This document shows, piece after piece, positions 62,476 to 64,000 of a stretch of 64,000 bases of DNA. Both the position numbers and the translations under genes were made by a program. Under the pieces are notes generated by a model. It was not told where the DNA came from, did not search any database, and saw nothing but the letters and a program-made list of their open reading frames with translations. Each line of letters begins with the position of its first letter. Within the stretch, counting starts at the first letter, position 1. Source of the stretch: Mercurialis annua (Eukaryota; Streptophyta; Magnoliopsida; Malpighiales; Euphorbiaceae); NCBI RefSeq assembly GCF_937616625.2, contig NC_065576.1, positions 18,440,001 through 18,504,000 of the forward strand, read 5' to 3'.

Positions 62476-63544
62476 TTTCGTAACATTTGTAAATGTTTAG
62501 ATTTGTTTCATAACGTTTGTTTCGTTACGTTTTAAACGTTTGGCTTTGTTTCATAACGTTTGTAAACGTTTGGCTTAAATCGCTAAAAAGGTGAAACGTT
62601 TGGTTTTATTTTGTAATGTTTGCAAACGTTTGGCTTAAATCGCTAAAAAGGTGAAACGTTTGGATTTGTTTCGTAACGTTTGTAAACGTTTGGGTGCAAT
62701 TGATAAAAAGGTGAAACATTTGGATTTGTTTTGTAGCGTTTGTAAACGTTTGGCTTAAATCGCTAAAAATGTGAAACCTTTGGTTTTGTTCCCTATCGTT
62801 AGTAAACGTTTGGCTTAAATTTCTAAAAATGTGAAACATTTGGATTTTTTTGTAATGTTTGTCAACATTTGGCTTCAATTACTAAAAAGGTGAAGCGTTT
62901 TGATTTGTTTCGTAACGTTTGTAAACGTTTGACTCAAATAAATAAAAATATGAAACGTTTGGATTTGTTCGTAACGTTTACAAATGTTTGGTTTTGTTTC
63001 TTAATGTTTATTAATGTTTGCCTTAAGTCGCTATAAAGGTGAAACGTTTGAATTTGCTTCATAACGTTTTAAACGTTTGGATTTGTTTCGTAACATATGT
63101 AAACGTTTGGCTTCAATAACTAAAAAGGTGAAACGTTTGGATTTGTTTCATAACGTTTGTAAATGTTTGGCTTAAATTGCTAAAAAGGTGAAACGCTTGG
63201 ATTTGTTTCGTAACGTTTTTAAACGTTTGGCTTAAATTGCTAAAAATGTGAAACATTTGGATTTGTTTCATAACCTTTGTAAACGTTTGGCTTAAATCGC
63301 TAAAATGGTGAAACATTTAAATTTTTTTTGTAACGTTTGCCAACGTTTGGCTTAAATAGCTATAAAGGTGAAACGTTTGGATTTTTTTCGTAACGTTTGT
63401 AAACGTTTGGCTTAAATTGCTAAAAAGGTGAAACGCTTGGATTTGTTTCGTAACATTTGTAAATGTTTGGCTTAAATTGCTAAAAAGGTGAAATGCTTGG
63501 ATTTTTTTTCCAACGTTTGTAAACGTTTGGCTTAAATTGCTAAA

Positions 63545-64000
63545 AAGGTGAAATGCTAGGTTTTGTTTCGTAACGTTTGTAAACGTTTAGATTTGTTTCG
63601 TAACGTTTGTTTCTTAACGTTTTAAACGTTTGGCTTTGTTTCGTAACATTTGTAAATGTTTGGCTTAAATCGCTAAAAAGGTGAAACATTTGGATTTGTT
63701 TCGTAACGTTTGTAAACGTTTGGGTTCAATCGATAAAAAGGTGAAACGTTTGGATTTGTTTCATAGCGTTTGTAAACGTTTGGCATAAATCGCTAAAAAT
63801 GTGAACCTTTTGGTTTTGTTCCGTAATGTTAGTAAGTTTGTTTGGCTTAAATTTCTAAAAATGTGAAACGATTGGATTTGTTTCGTAACGTTTGAAAACA
63901 TTTTGCTTAAATCGCTAAAAAGGTGAAACATTTGGTTTTGTTTCGTAACATTTGTAAACATTTGGCATAAATCGCTAAAAAGGCGAAACGCTTGGTTTTG
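63545..64000 (-). repeat. 1525-bp higher-order repeat, second copy (cut by window end)
   Basis: Partner of 62020-62475, with the same variants in the same order and only scattered substitutions (for example CATAGCG for CGTAGCG near 63762). It is still matching at the last base, so the unit continues outside. Confidence 0.8.

Larger units (their letters stand above)
61647..64000 (-). repeat. Satellite subfamily II, inverted array
   Basis: The same 60-bp monomer as 13264-61646 but reverse-complemented (GGCTTAAATCGCTAAAAAGG, then TGAAACGTTTGGATTTG and CGTAACGTTTGTAAACG). It uses GTTTGTAAACG and GTTTGG, so it belongs to subfamily II although it shares orientation with subfamily I at 1-9192. Half-unit insertions occur near 61930, 62080, 62510 and 63600. 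Minus-strand frames (for example 62140-62436) are runs of monomers. The array continues beyond the window. I see no gene. Confidence 0.95.

Noticed and set aside
62140..63961. Minus-strand open frames with the same peptide repeat
   Set aside because: The same by-product, on the inverted arm of the array.
1..64000. CENP-B box in the satellite
   Set aside because: TTTCGTAACG looks similar at its start, but the essential CGGG part of the motif is absent from the consensus.
1..64000. tRNA, rRNA or other structured RNA genes
   Set aside because: No A/B box pairs in a cloverleaf context and no ribosomal RNA sequence seen on reading both the satellite and the non-satellite parts.

Overview
This window is almost entirely repetitive DNA of a type found in plant heterochromatin, and I find no credible protein-coding gene in it. 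About 90% is one family of A+T-rich tandem satellite with a monomer of about 60 bp. It is interrupted by a truncated LTR retrotransposon and two small MITE-like elements. The organism is most likely a flowering plant. The evidence is the LTR (ends TGTAATACCCCG...GTGACA on its own strand, preceded by a purine tract AGTTGGGGAGAA), which has the form of plant Ty3/gypsy elements; the two hairpin elements with perfect 9-bp target duplications, typical of plant Mutator-like MITEs; and a plant-style TATAAATAG promoter. I cannot name the species. The array may be pericentromeric, centromeric or a subtelomeric knob; the sequence alone does not say.

Layout. (1) 1-9192: satellite subfamily I on the minus strand, with 59-bp monomers mixed with extra 29-30-bp half units. 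It is organised as a long duplication (1-5552 copied to 5553-9192, with deletions), and a 334-bp MITE sits at 6644-6977. (2) 9193-12756: a complete 3.56-kb LTR on the minus strand carrying a nested 393-bp MITE at 11063-11455. A polypurine tract and about 0.5 kb of retroelement interior follow, breaking off near 13264. (3) 13264-36403: satellite subfamily II on the plus strand. Here a block of 8367 bp (about 2.0 kb of LTR and interior plus 6.4 kb of satellite) is present three times in tandem (11284-19650, 19651-28017, 28018-36403). (4) 36404-61646: subfamily II satellite without retroelement. It has older divergent duplications at 36.4-41.2 kb, two copies of a 3352-bp unit at about 41.2-47.8 kb, six copies of a 2006-2067-bp unit at 47645-59922, and a divergent tail. 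(5) 61647-64000: the satellite flips to the minus strand through a short perfect palindrome. A 1525-bp duplication there runs off the window.

The many open reading frames across the arrays are by-products. A 60-bp monomer is exactly 20 codons and one frame happens to lack stops, so any run of indel-free monomers reads as a repeated 20-residue peptide. The points most worth a second look are the 10-bp phasing of AAAC tracts inside the monomer, the hybrid retroelement/satellite higher-order repeat with its mosaic middle copy, and the LTR promoters that this duplication has placed so that they point into satellite.
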